Shown piece by piece: positions 38,383-52,100 of a stretch of DNA of 64,000 bases. The notes under the pieces are model-generated. The model did not search any database. It had not been told where the DNA came from and worked only from the letters and a program-made list of their open reading frames with translations. The position numbers were made by a program, and so were the translations under genes. Within the stretch, counting starts at the first letter, position 1, and every line of letters starts with the position of its first letter. The stretch comes from Anisus vortex (taxonomy: Eukaryota > Mollusca > Gastropoda > Planorbidae): positions 7,076,587-7,140,586 of the forward strand of contig OX421505.1 in the NCBI GenBank assembly GCA_949126835.1. Reading direction: 5' to 3'.

Positions 38383-41300
38383 TAAATATTCACTTTAAAC
38401 ATAAAAATGACTAAATATTCACACTTTAAACATAAAATTGACTAAATATTCACTTTAAACATAAAAGTGACAAAATGTTCAATTTAAACATAAAAGTGAC
38501 TAAATATTGCCTTTAAACATAAAAGTGAGTAAATATTCACTATCAACCAAAAAGAAACTAAATATCACACTTTAAACATAATAAAAGTGACTTAATATTC
38601 ACTTTAAACATACAAGTGACTAAATATTCACTTTAAACATTAAAATGACTAAATATTCACTTTAAACATAAAAGTGACTGAATATTCACTTTAAACACAA
38701 AAGTGAATAAATATTAACTTTAAACGTAAAAATGACTAAATATTCACACTTTTAACATAAAAGTGACTAAATATTCACTTTAAACATAAAAGTGACTAAT
38801 GATTTACTTTAAACATTAAAGTTACTAAATATTCACTTTAAACATAAAAGTGACTAAATATTCACTTTACACATTAAAGTTACTAAACATTCACTTTAAA
38901 CATAAAAGTGAGTAAACATTCACTTTCAACCAAAAAGTAACTAAATATCACACTTTAAACATAAAAGTGACTAAATATTCATTTAAACATAAAAGTGACT
39001 AAATATTCACTTTTAACATAAAAGTGACTAAATATTCACACTTTAAACATAAAAGTGACTAAATATTCACTTTAAACATAAAAATGACTAAATATTCACT
39101 TTAAACATAAAAGTGACTAAATATTCACTTTAAACATAAAAGTGAGTAAACATTCACTTTCAACCAAAAAGTAACTAAATATTACACTTTAAAAAAAAAA
39201 GTGACTAAATATTCATTATAAACAAAAAAGTGACTAAATATTCACTTTAAACATAAAAGAGACTAGATATTCACTTTAAAAAATAAAAGTGACTAAATAT
39301 TAACTTTAAACATAGAAGTGACTAAATTTTCACTTTAAACATAAAAGTTACTAAATATTCACTTAAAACATAAACATGACTAATTATTCACACTTTTAAC
39401 ATAAAAGTGACTAAATATTCACTTTTAACATAAAAGTGACTAAATATTCACTTTAAACATAAAAGTGACTTAATATTCACTTTAAACTTAAAAGTGACTA
39501 AATGTTCACTTTAAACATAAAAGTGACTAAATATTCACTTTAAACATAATAGTGACTAAATATTCACTTTAAACATAAAAGTGACTCAATATTCACTTTA
39601 AACACAAAAGTGACCAAATATTCAATTTAAACATAAAAATGACTAAATATTCACACTTTTAACATAAAAGTGACTAAATATTCACTTTTAACATAAAAGT
39701 GACTAAATATTCACTTTAAACACAAAAGTGACTAAATATTCACTTTAAACATAAAAGTGACTAAATGTTCACTTTAAACATAAAAGTGACTAAATATTCA
39801 CTTTAAACATAAAAGTGAGTAAACATTCACTTTCAACCAAAAAGTAACTAAATATCACACTTAACAAAAAAGTGACTAAATATTCAATTTAAACATAAAA
39901 GTGACTAAATATTCACTTTTAACATAAAAGTGACTAAATATTCACACTTTAAACTTAAAAGTGACTAAATATTCACTTTAAACATAAAAGTGACTAAATA
40001 TTCACTTTAAACATAAAAGTGAGTAAACATTCACTTTCAACCAAAAAGTAACTAAATATAACACTTTAAACAAAAAAGTGACTAAATATTCACTTTAAAC
40101 ATAAAAATGACTAAATATTCACACTTTAAACATAAAAATGACTAAATATTCACACTTTAAACATAAAAGTGACTAAATATTCACTTTAAACATAAAAGTG
40201 ACTAAATATTCACACTTTAAACAAAAAAGTGACTAAATATTCAATTTAAACATAAAAGTGACTAAATATTCACTTTTAACATAAAAGTGACTAAATATTC
40301 ACACTTTAAACTTAAAAGTGACTAAATATTCACTTTAAACATAAAAGTGACTAAATATTCACTTTAAACATAAAAGTGACTAAATATTCACTTTAAACAT
40401 AAAAGTGAGTAAACATTCACTTTCAACCAAAAAGTAACTAAATATAACACTTTAAACAAAAAAGTGACTAAATATTCACTTTAAACATAAAAATGACTAA
40501 ATATTCACACTTTAAACATAAAAATGACTAAATATTCACACTTTAAACATAAAAGTGACTAAATATTCACTTTAAACATAAAAGTGACTAAATATTCACA
40601 CTTTAAACATAAAAGTGACTAAATATTCACTTTAAACATAAAAGTGACTAAATATTAACTTTAAAAATAGAAGTGACTAAATTTTCACTTTAAACATAAA
40701 AGTTACTAAATATTCACTTTAAACATAAAAATGACTAAATATTCACACTTTAAACATTAAAGTGACTAAATATTCACTTTAAACAAAAAAGTGACTAAAT
40801 GTTCACTTTAAACATAAAAGTGACTAAAAATTCACTTAAAACATAAAAGTGACTAAATATTCACACCTTAAACAAAAAAGTGACTAAATATTCACTTTAA
40901 ACATAAGTGACTAAATATTAACTTTAAACATAGAAGTGACTAAATTTTCACTTTAAACATAAAAGTTACTAAATATTCACTTAAAACATAAAAATGACTA
41001 AATATTCACACTTTAAACATAAAATTGACTAAATATTCACTTTAAACATAAAAGTGACAAAATGTTCAATTTAAACATAAAAGTGACTAAATATTGCCTT
41101 TAAACATAAAAGTGAGTAAATATTCACTATCAACCAAAAAGAAACTAAATATCACACTTTAAACATAATAAAAGTGACATAATATTCACTTTAAACCTCC
41201 AAGTGACTAAATATTCACTTTAAACATTAAAATGACTAAATATTCACTTTAACATAAAAGTGACTGAATATTCACTTTAAACACAAAAGTGAATAAATAT

Positions 41301-44300
41301 TAACTTTAAACATAAAAGTGACTAAATATTCACTTTAAACATAAAAGTGACTAATGATTCACTTTAAACATTAAAGTTACTAAATATTCACTTTAAACAT
41401 AAAAGTGACTAAATATTCACTTTAAACATTAAAGTTACTAAACATTCACTTTAAACATAAAAGTGAGTAAACATTCACTTTCAACCAAAAAGTAACTAAA
41501 TATCACACTTTAAACATAAAAGTGACTAAATATTCATTTAAACATAAAAGTGACTAAATTTTCACTTTAAACATAAAAGTTACTAAATATTCACTTTAAA
41601 CATAAAAATGACTAAATATTCACACTTTAAACATTAAAGTGACTAAATATTCACTTTAAACATAAAAGTGACTAAATGTTTACTTTAAACATAAAAGTGA
41701 CTAAAAATTCACTTAAAACATAAAATTGACTAAATATTCACACCTTAAACAAAAAAGTGACTAAATATTCACTTTAAACATAAAAGTGACTAAATATTAA
41801 CTTTAAACATAGAAGTGACTAAATTTTCACTTTAAACCTAAAAGTTACTAAATATTCACTTTAAACATAAAAATGACTAAATATTCACACTTTAAACATA
41901 AAATTGACTAAATATTCACTTTAAACATAAAAGTGACAAAATGTTCAATTTAAACATAAAAGTGACTAAATATTGCCTTTAAACATAAAAGTGAGTAAAT
42001 ATTCACTATCAACCAAAAAGAAACTAAATATCACACTTTAAACATAATAAAAGTGACTTAATATTCACTTTAAACATACAAGTGACTAAATATTCACTTT
42101 AAACATTAAAATGACTAAATATTCACTTTAAACATAAAAGTGACTGAATATTCACTTTAAACACAAAAGTGAATAAATATTAACTTTAAACGTAAAAATG
42201 ACTAAATATTCACACTTTTAACATAAAAGTGACTAAATATTCACTTTAAACATAAAAGTGACTAATGATTTACTTTAAACATTAAAGTTACTAAATATTC
42301 ACTTTAAACATAAAAGTGACTAAATATTCACTTTACACATTAAAGTTACTAAACATTCACTTTAAACATAAAAGTGAGTAAACATTCACTTTCAACCAAA
42401 AAGTAACTAAATATCACACTTTAAACATAAAAGTGACTAAATATTCATTTAAACATAAAAGTGACTAAATATTCACTTTTAACATAAAAGTGACTAAATA
42501 TTCACACTTTAAACATAAAAGTGACTAAATATTCACTTTAAACATAAAAATGACTAAATATTCAATTTAAACATAAAAGTGACTAAATATTCACTTTAAA
42601 CATAAAAGTGAGTAAACATTCACTTTCAACCAAAAAGTAACTAAATATTACACTTTAAAAAAAAAAGTGACTAAATATTCATTATAAACAAAAAAGTGAC
42701 TAAATATTCACTTTAAACATAAAAGAGACTAGATATTCACTTTAAAAAATAAAAGTGACTAAACATTTACTTTAAACATAAAAGTGACTAAATATTCACT
42801 TTAAACATAAAAGTGACTAAATATTCACTTTAAACATAAAAGTGATTAAATATTCACTTTAAACATAAAAGTTACTAAACATTCACTTTAAACATAAAAG
42901 TGACTAAATATTCACTTTAAACATAAAAGTGACTAAATATTAACTTTAAACATAAAAATGACAAAATATTCACACTTTAAACATAAAAGTAACTTAATAA
43001 TCACTTTAGACAAAAAAGTGACTAAATATTCACACTTTAAACATAAAAGTGACTAAATATGCACATTAAACATAAAAGTGACTAAATATTCACACCTTAA
43101 ACAAAAAAGTGACTAAATATTCACTTTAAACATAAAAGTGACTAAATATTAACTTTAAACATAGAAGTGACTAAATTTTCACTTTAAACATAAAAGTTAC
43201 TAAATATTCACTTTAAACATAAACATGACTAATTATTCACACTTTTAACATAAAAGTGACTAAATATTCACTTTTAACATAAAAGTGACTAAATATTCAC
43301 TTTAAACATAAAAGTGACTTAATATTCACTTTAAACATAAAAGTGACTAAATGTTCACTTTAAACATAAAAGTGACTAAATATTCACTTTAAACATAATA
43401 GTGACTAAATATTCACTTTAAACATAAAAGTGACTCAATATTCACTTTAAACACAAAAGTGACCAAATATTCACTTTAAACATAAAAATGACTAAATATT
43501 CACACTTTTAACATAAAAGTGACTAAATATTCACTTTTAACATAAAAGTGACTAAATATTCACTTTAAACATAAAAGTGACTAAATATTCACTTTAAACA
43601 TAAAAGTGACTAAATGTTCACATTAAACATAAAAGTGACTAAATGTTCACTTTAAACATAAAAGTGAGTAAACATTTACTTTCAACCAAAAAGTAACTAA
43701 ATATCACACTTAACAAAAAAGTGACTAAATATTCAATTTAAACATAAAAAAGACTAAATATTCACTTTTAACATAAAAGTGACTAAATATTCACACTTTA
43801 AACTTAAAAGTGACTATATATTCACTTTAAACATAAAAGTGACTAAATATTCACTTTAAACATAAAAGTGACTAAATATTTACTTTAAACATAAAAGTGA
43901 CTAAATATTCACTTTAAACATAAAAGTGAGTAAACATTCACTTTCAACCAAAAAGTAACTAAATATCACACTTTAAACAAAAAAGTGACTAAATATTCAC
44001 ACTTTAAACATAAAAGTGACTAATTATTCAAAATTTTAACATAAAAATGACTAAATATTCACTTTTAACATAAAAGTGACTAAATATTCACTTTAAACAT
44101 AAAAGTGACTTAATTATCACTTTAAACATAAAAATGACTAAATATTCACTTTAAACATAAAAGTGACTAAATATTCACTTTAAACATAATAGTGACTAAA
44201 TATTCACTTTAAACATAAAAGTGACTCAATATTCACTTTAAACACAAAAGTGACCAAATATTCACTTTAAACATAAAAATGACTAAATATTTACACTTTT

Positions 44301-46837
44301 AACATAAAAGTGACTAAATATTCACTTTTAACATAAAAGTGACTAAATATTCACTTTAAACATAAAAGTGACCAAATATTCACTTTAAACATAAAAGTGA
44401 CTAAAAGTTAACTTTAAACATAAAAGTGACTAAATATTCACTTTAAACATAAAAGTGAGCAAAACATTCACTTTCAACCAAAAAGTAACTAAATATCACA
44501 CTTTAAACAAAAAAGTGACTAAATATTCACTTTAAACATAAAAATGACTAAATATTCACACTTTAAACATAAAAGTGACTAAATATTCACTTTAAACATA
44601 AAAGTGATTAAATATTCACTTTAAACATAAAAGTTACTAAACATTCACTTTAAACATAAAAGTGACTAAATATTCACTTTAAACATAAAAGTGACTAAAT
44701 ATTAACTTTAAACATAAAAATGACAAAATATTCACACTTTAAACATAAAAGTAACTTAATAATCACTTTAAACAAAAAAGTGACTAAATATTCACACTTT
44801 AAACTTAAAAGTGACTAAATATTCACTTTAAACATAAAAGTGACTAAATATTCACTTTAAACATAAAAGTGACTAAATATTCACTTTAAACATAAAAGTG
44901 AGTAAACATTTACTTTCAACCAAAAAGTAACTAAATATAACACTTTAAACAAAAAAGTGACTAAATATTCACTTTAAACATAAAAATGACTAAATATTCA
45001 CACTTTAAACATAAAAGTGACTAAATATTCACACTTTAAACATAAAAGTGACTAAATATTTACTTTAAACATAAAAGTGACTAAATATTCACACTTTAAA
45101 CATAAAAGTGACTAAATATTCACTTTAAACATAAAAGTGACTAAATATTAACTTTAAACATAGAAGTGACTAAATTTTAACTTTAAACATAAAAGTTACT
45201 AAATATTCACTTTAAACATAAAAATGACTAAATATTCACACTTTAAACATTAAAGTGACTAAATATTCACTTTAAACATAAAAGTGACTAAATGTTCACT
45301 TTAAACATAAAAGTGACTAAAAATTCACTTAAAACATAAAAGTGACTAAATATTCACACCTTAAACAAAAAAGTGACTAAATATTCACTTTAAACATAAA
45401 AGTGACTAAATATTAACTTTAAACATAGAAGTGACTAAATTTTCACTTTAAACATAAAAGTTACTAAATATTCACTTTAAACATAAAAGTGATAAAATGT
45501 TCAATTTAAACATAAAAGTGACTAAATATTGCCTTTAAACATAAAAGTGAGTAAATATTCACTATCAACCAAAAAGAAACTAAATATTCACTTTAAACAT
45601 AATAAAAGTGACTTAATATTCACTTTAAACATACAAGTGACTAAATATTCACTTTAAACATTAAAATGACTAAATATTCACTTTAAACATAAAAGTGACT
45701 AATGATTCACTTTAAACATTAAAGTTACTAAATATTCACTTTAAACATAAAAGTGACTAAATATTCACTTTAAACATTAAAGTTACTAAACATTCACTTT
45801 AAACATAAAAGTGAGTAAACATTCACTTTCAACCAAAAAGTAACTAAATATCACACTTTAAACATAAAAGTGACTAAATATTCACACTTTAAACATAAAA
45901 GTGACTAAATGTTCACTTTAAACATTAAAATGACTAAATTTTCACTTTAAACATAAAAATTACTAAATATTCACTTAAAACATAAAAATGACTAAATATT
46001 CACACTTTAAACATAAAATTGACTAAATATTCACTTTAAACATAAAAGTGACAAAATGTTCAATTTAAACATAAAAGTGACTAAATATTGCCTTTAAACA
46101 TAAAAGTGAGTAAATATTCACTATCAACCAAAAAGAAACTAAATATCACACTTTAAACATAATAAAAGTGACATAATATTCACTTTAAACCTCCAAGTGA
46201 CTAAATATTCACTTTAAACATTAAAATGACTAAATATTCACTTTAACATAAAAGTGACTGAATATTCACTTTAAACACAAAAGTGAATAAATATTAACTT
46301 TAAACATAAAAGTGACTAAATATTCACTTTAAACATAAAAGTGACTAATGATTCACTTTAAACATTAAAGTTACTAAATATTCACTTTAAACATAAAAGT
46401 GACTAAATATTCACTTTAAACATTAAAGTTACTAAACATTCACTTTAAACATAAAAGTGAGTAAACATTCACTTTCAACCAAAAAGTAACTAAATATCAC
46501 ACTTTAAACATAAAAGTGACTAAATATTCATTTAAACATAAAAGTGACTAAATTTTCACTTTAAACATAAAAGTTACTAAATATTCACTTTAAACATAAA
46601 AATGACTAAATATTCACACTTTAAACATTAAAGTGACTAAATATTCACTTTAAACATAAAAGTGACTAAATGTTTACTTTAAACATAAAAGTGACTAAAA
46701 ATTCACTTAAAACATAAAATTGACTAAATATTCACACCTTAAACAAAAAAGTGACTAAATATTCACTTTAAACATAAAAGTGACTAAATATTAACTTTAA
46801 ACATAGAAGTGACTAAATTTTCACTTTAAACCTAAAA

Positions 46838-46842
46838 GTTAC
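46838..46842. repeat. Target-site duplication, 5' side of copy 2 (GTTAC)
   Basis: The pentamer and the preceding AAACCTAAAA match the flank of copy 1, as expected if the flank was copied along with the element. Confidence 0.95.
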
Positions 46843-47335
46843 TGTCAGTGATTTAATTTATATATAATAAAGGGGAAGCGACACAAACAATAGTTTGTGT
46901 GTTGTGTAGGTTTGCATCCCTTTGACCACATATTGTATAGTGTGTGTATTGTTTTTATTTATATAGAACAATCCAGCAAGTGTGAACTGTTTTTAGATTG
47001 CATGCTTTTTGTGAGACATGGCTTTTGCTTGGTCATGTGTTTGAGAGAATAAAATCAGTTAGAGCTAAAGTGTAGAAGAAAGAGGTTGTGTAATGTTTTA
47101 TAGCAACATGGACTTGTGTTTATAATTCATAATTGTTGGATGTACTGTGAATAATGTATTGTGAGTAATAATAAATACATATATATATTGCTGCAAAGAT
47201 TTGATTTATCAAGTTTGTTAAACGTACTGTGAAAATAACATTAAAGAAACATTTAACTCAACTCAACCAACTCAATCAACTCATGATTCTATTAGCCTCC
47301 GAAGAACACTAATAATTAAAATAGAATTAATTACA
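46843..47335 (+). repeat. 5' LTR of copy 2
   Basis: 493 bp, TGTCAGTG to AATTACA. TATA-like and AATAAA strings are in the same places as in copy 1. Confidence 0.95.
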
Positions 47336-47337
47336 AA

Positions 47338-47351
47338 TGGTCGCAGCGGTG
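47338..47351 (+). other. Primer-binding site of copy 2
   Basis: TGGTCGCAGCGGTG, 2 bp after the LTR, carries the same single deviation from the tRNA-Leu-type complement. Confidence 0.7.
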
Positions 47352-47954
47352 AAAGGCAACTACTAAACTACTACGCTACAACATAATGAAATGCTTCTAC
47401 AAGAACAAATCTTAGAAGGTAAAGTCTGATTTTCAAATTGGCAATTCTCTCATGAAAACTATTCAGCAAATTATTCAACCAGTCAACCTGGTCATAAAAT
47501 CGTTGGAGAGAACGCTAAAACATCTCTCAGAAAATATATGATTTGCTGTTGGATGGCAGAATTTAATGGACGATTTCTAAAGATATTAATCAAGATTTAA
47601 TCAACACTGTATAAAGCCATATTCAGGGTAACAGGAAACAGAGACACTGCAGCAAGACTTGTAAAAGTCAGTAGATACATAGGCGGCACAACAAGCAACA
47701 AAAAGATGGGTGCACGTGGCGCTCTACATCTCAACCCACATTGCATTTTTCAAAGGTGCCGACGCTGGAATTAATAAATTTTTTTCAAGATTATATTTGG
47801 ATTACGTGGAACATCGAGAGCTGTCGTATGAATTTCTTTGTGATCAATCGTTGATCATGAAAAATTGAATTATCACGCATGAAACATTTTTAAACAAAAC
47901 AGCTTCTGAATCTAGACTCTGTAACATTTTACAATACGCTATGAAGTGAAGCAA

Positions 47955-48027
47955 TGACGTCACACAAGATGGCGGACACTAGATAAACAAGATGGCGGAC
48001 ACTAGTTCAACTAGAGGTCAACACGTG
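47955..48027 (+). promoter_or_regulatory. CRE, two YY1-like sites and an E-box, copy 2
   Basis: TGACGTCA at 47955-47962, CAAGATGGCGGAC from 47965 and again from 47988, and CACGTG at 48022-48027. The motifs are direct observations; activity is inferred. Confidence 0.55.
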
Positions 48028-48200
48028 TGTGTGTGAGATCCGAAGGTAACAAGGCAATCATCAACGCATAGTATTCACTTAGTCATACTTTGTGAAATAC
48101 CAAGACCGTAAGACAGATTGTACTCTAACGTACATTAATTCAAGAGATTTGTTTACATTATGCGAATTATAAGTATCTCGCTATACAGTAAAGTTAATTT

Positions 48201-48406
48201 GAATTAATGTGATGAAGATTGTGTTAATTAATTTAAATCATTCGTACTTGGATTAACGTCACGAAGTTTGTGCTAGTTAATTTAAATCATTCCTACCTGG
48301 ATTAACGTCTTGAAGTATGTGTTAGTTAAAATGTAAGCTACTATTAGACCATTCACTTGGATTAAATGGATTAACTTCATCGTCAAGAAGATTCATTGTG
48401 TTACTT
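48201..48406 (+). repeat. Degenerate 49-bp tandem repeat, copy 2
   Basis: Units begin at 48201, 48250, 48299 and 48359, with the same expanded third unit as in copy 1. Confidence 0.7.
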
Positions 48407-49128
48407 AAATACTATTTAAGTTTGATATAATTAACATTTATTTTAATATTATTGATGCCATATGTTTTCTCTATTTGATGTGGGCTTGGTTGGAGGTAAT
48501 TTTTCCTGATTTTCCATATTCAATTTCTTTCTAACTATCTCTTTTTCTATTTTCTTCCTGAGAAAATTAGGATACATGATTCTATATTAGGGATTTGTTT
48601 ATGTGTATATTGAGAAGTGAAGAAATTATACTCACTTACAACTCTTTATATACATTTCAAATATTTATATTAGTTGTATGGTCTAGTTTGTACTTGTGAA
48701 AATCTGTCTGTAAAAATAAAAGTAAACAATTGTCCTGTATTGTCATTGTTTTACATATTGTAATTCTTCTGTAAACATTCCTCTATCGTATTAAGCAGCA
48801 ATTATATGTATTAATGTGAGTGTGATTTATATTATTATTTCTTTTTTATTCATACATATATTTTATATATTATTTCTATAATTTTTCATGCATATTTGTC
48901 CATTGTACAATATTTTTGTAATTAATTTGTAAACAAGTTCAAAATTTTTGATACACACATACCCATTGCACATAAAATGAATATAATGAATACACACATA
49001 TGAAAATGAATATATGGTAATTTGACAATAATGTGTAAAGACACATCCATGAACATAACAAAACTGCTGAATAATAAGTGACACCAAAAATAATGTCTCT
49101 AATGATGAATACAAAGTGATTGCCCTTA

Positions 49129-49130
<2 letters not shown>

Positions 49131-49177
<47 letters not shown>
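49131..49177 (+). repeat. 47-nt poly(A) tract, copy 2
   Basis: The length equals that of copy 1. Homopolymers of this size usually change length quickly, so the match argues for a very recent duplication or for an assembly duplicate. Confidence 0.93.
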
Positions 49178-49179
<2 letters not shown>

Positions 49180-49195
49180 ACAAACATAAATCAAC

Positions 49196-52100
49196 ATGGC
49201 TACAAGTATATATAGAATAGAAACAAATGCAGAAATGTATGCAAGAGCTGAAGCACTTGCAGAAAAATTCAAATTAGGAGAAAAAGAAAAAATAAATTTT
49301 ATTGAAGAAAAAGTCAAATTATGGACTAGTGAACAAAAAGAGCACTTAAGTAAAATACAACAAGATGAAGAAAGGGCAGAAAGAGCTGAAAAAAGAGCAC
49401 ATGACAATGAAATATCAAAAAGAGCATATGACATAGAAATGGCAAAACTTAAAGCAGCACAAACAAGTAATAATGAAAATGAACATACAGACAATGGCAA
49501 TAACCTAAAACGTTTAAAACTCCCTTACTTTGATGGCAAATCAGAATCTATTGACTCATTTTTCAGAACATTTGAAATGCAATGTAAAACTGAAAAAATA
49601 CCACAAAAAGATTGGTCTAGATATCTATTACAATCAGTGAAAGAAAAAGCACGCACAGCAATGTCTTACATAAACATTGAAGAAGTAACATATGATGAAG
49701 TAAAAAGACAGATGCTAGCATATTTCATTAAAACACCTGATTATTATAGGAACAAATTTCACGATGTCTTTTTAGACAATAACAAAGAGCCTACGGCATT
49801 TGTTAAAGATGTAGAACATTACTTAATAACTTGGTTAGAGTTAATGAAGATTGATTTGAAAAATCCACAACAAATTCTAAATATGATAGTTTATGACAAA
49901 ATTCTAGTCATGGCTAGTGATGAATTGTTTTCATATTTAAAAGAAAAAGACATTAACACAAATGACAAATTAATAAATGCACTTAACAACTTCAAGGACA
50001 GCCATCCTAATGCTGCCTTAACCAAGAACAAAACCAATAATCTAAATACACTTCAGAATGACAGAAGTAGAAACCAAACAAGATTTGGTAATGAAAGAAG
50101 AAATAGCTATTCACCTCCAAACTTTAGGAGAAGAAATACTAATAATAGAGATAGGAGACATATTCAATGTTTCTTCTGTCAAGGTAGAAACCACATTGCA
50201 AGAGACTGTTTCTTCAAACAACAACAAACATTCAAAAAAGAAATCTATAATAATGACAACTTTAATATGCAGTCAGGCCAAAATATTCAAAACAGAACAT
50301 TTAGAAGAAGGGGTGGAAGAGGAAACAGGTATAGACAAGGGAATTACAATCAGAATCAAAATTATTTTGGACAAAGCAATTTTAATCCAAACTTCAGTTC
50401 TCATTTTGCACAAAACGGTAATCAGAATATACAGACACAGCACTTTAATCATGGTGTGCAAGGTCAGACTTTCAATAGCAACAGCATGAATGCTAACACA
50501 TACAATCAAAGATCACAGCAATTAAACTCCATCAAAGAGTTCACTGGTCAATTGCTTCTATTTCCTTGTTTTGTCAATGAAAAACAAACATTAACTCTTA
50601 GGGATTCTGGAGCCACATGCATTGTGTGCAATGCAGACTTAGTTCTTGAACATCAATATCTTCCAGAGTCGGAAATGGTCACCTTAGGTGATGGTTCTAT
50701 TGTTCAATGCAAAGTCGCACAAATTTCTATCGACACTCCTTGGATTACTGGTGTAGTCAAAGCCGTGGTAATGAACAATTCTACTGCTCCTTTAGTCATT
50801 GGAAATATTCCAAATATCAAGCAAGACAACTCTTTTGAGATCTTTCAGAAATGGATTTCTCAGAAAACAAACTGTTCTAATTTGCAACCAAAAACATTAG
50901 ATGAATTCAATGCAGAAATTTCTGCAGATCCAATTGTTGCCATGCAACAAAGACTTACTCTAATGAAAACAAATAAGATAGACAAGAAATATTGGATCAG
51001 AAATCTAGAAGTAATACGTCTAAACAATAAAGACAATAAAGACAAATTGACTAGTCAAAACAATAACGACAATAAAGACATATTTCCTAAATGGAATGGC
51101 TCACAACCAATAGAAAACTATATAAGTTCTTTTGAAGAACAATGCCAAAAACAAGAAATACCAAATGACATAAAACCAATTCTTTTAACTCAACATTTAA
51201 ATGGCCACAAGAAAGCATTTAATATTGCTAACAGAAACATTCAAAGCTTTGAAGAACTAAAAACAAGTTTGAATAAACAATTGGTACACAAGGAAAAGAA
51301 AGAAGAAAGTAATAAGATCTCTGACAGATCAAAATTAGATAATAAAAGTTCCAATGAACAAAAGAAACAAAATTTGTGTACTATACAATCAGAAATAAAG
51401 GAAAATGCTGAAACCTCAAATGTTTCATTTGATAAAATCGATCATGATACACTAGTTCAAGAACAAACAAAGGATAAATACATAATCAAATTGATTGAAA
51501 GCATACAGAATCCTAACTCTTATAATTTTGGAAAATTTGAAATACAAAATAAAGTTTTGATCAGATTATGGCAGACTACCACAGGACCACAACAACAAAT
51601 AGTAGTTCCTAAGTCTTTAACACACACAATTATGTCTGTAGGACATAACAGTCCTTTAGCAGGTCACCTCGGTACTAACAAAACTTTCCGAAGTCTCATG
51701 CAAAATTTCTGGTGGAAAACTATGAGAAAAGATATCAAGAATTTTATAAAATGTTGTGATCAATGTCAGAGGAAAAATAAAATACACTCTAGACACATGG
51801 CTCCATTGCAAAAATTTGAAAAAATTGGCCCACCATTTCACAAAATAGCCATTGACATAATAGGTCCAATGACCGCAAGCAAGAAGCATAAAAATAGATT
51901 TGCACTTGTAGTGATTGATCTGGCCACAAGGTGGATAGAAATAGCTCCTCTAAATGAGATTACGTCAGAGAAAATCTGTAATGCATTACTTTCAATATTC
52001 ACAAAGTTTGGCTTTCCATCTATCATTCTGAGTGATAATGGAACGCAGTTTCTTTCACACTTAACCCAAGCTTTTACAAAGATGCTACAGATCACACAAG

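Larger units (their letters stand above)
38378..46842. repeat. Satellite array B, 29-bp period
   Basis: This is 8465 bp of the same satellite, with no gene seen. From 38378 to about 43790 it follows 20231-25643 of array A at a constant offset of 18147: the GTTAC start at 20231 and 38378, AACCTCCAAG at 23047 and 41194, a further GTTAC at 23697 and 41844, and AAACATAATA at 25244 and 43391. Removing the element plus one target duplication (8026 bp) makes that a 10121-bp offset, which also holds left of the element (AACCTCCAAG at 19581 and 29702). A point difference is visible near 42563 (TTCAATTT for TTCACTTT). Confidence 0.97.
47336..49195 (+). other. Long untranslated leader of copy 2
   Basis: The content matches the copy 1 leader: the regulatory cluster at 47955-48027, the 49-bp repeat from 48201 and the poly(A) tract at 49131-49177. 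I see no additional gene. Confidence 0.85.
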
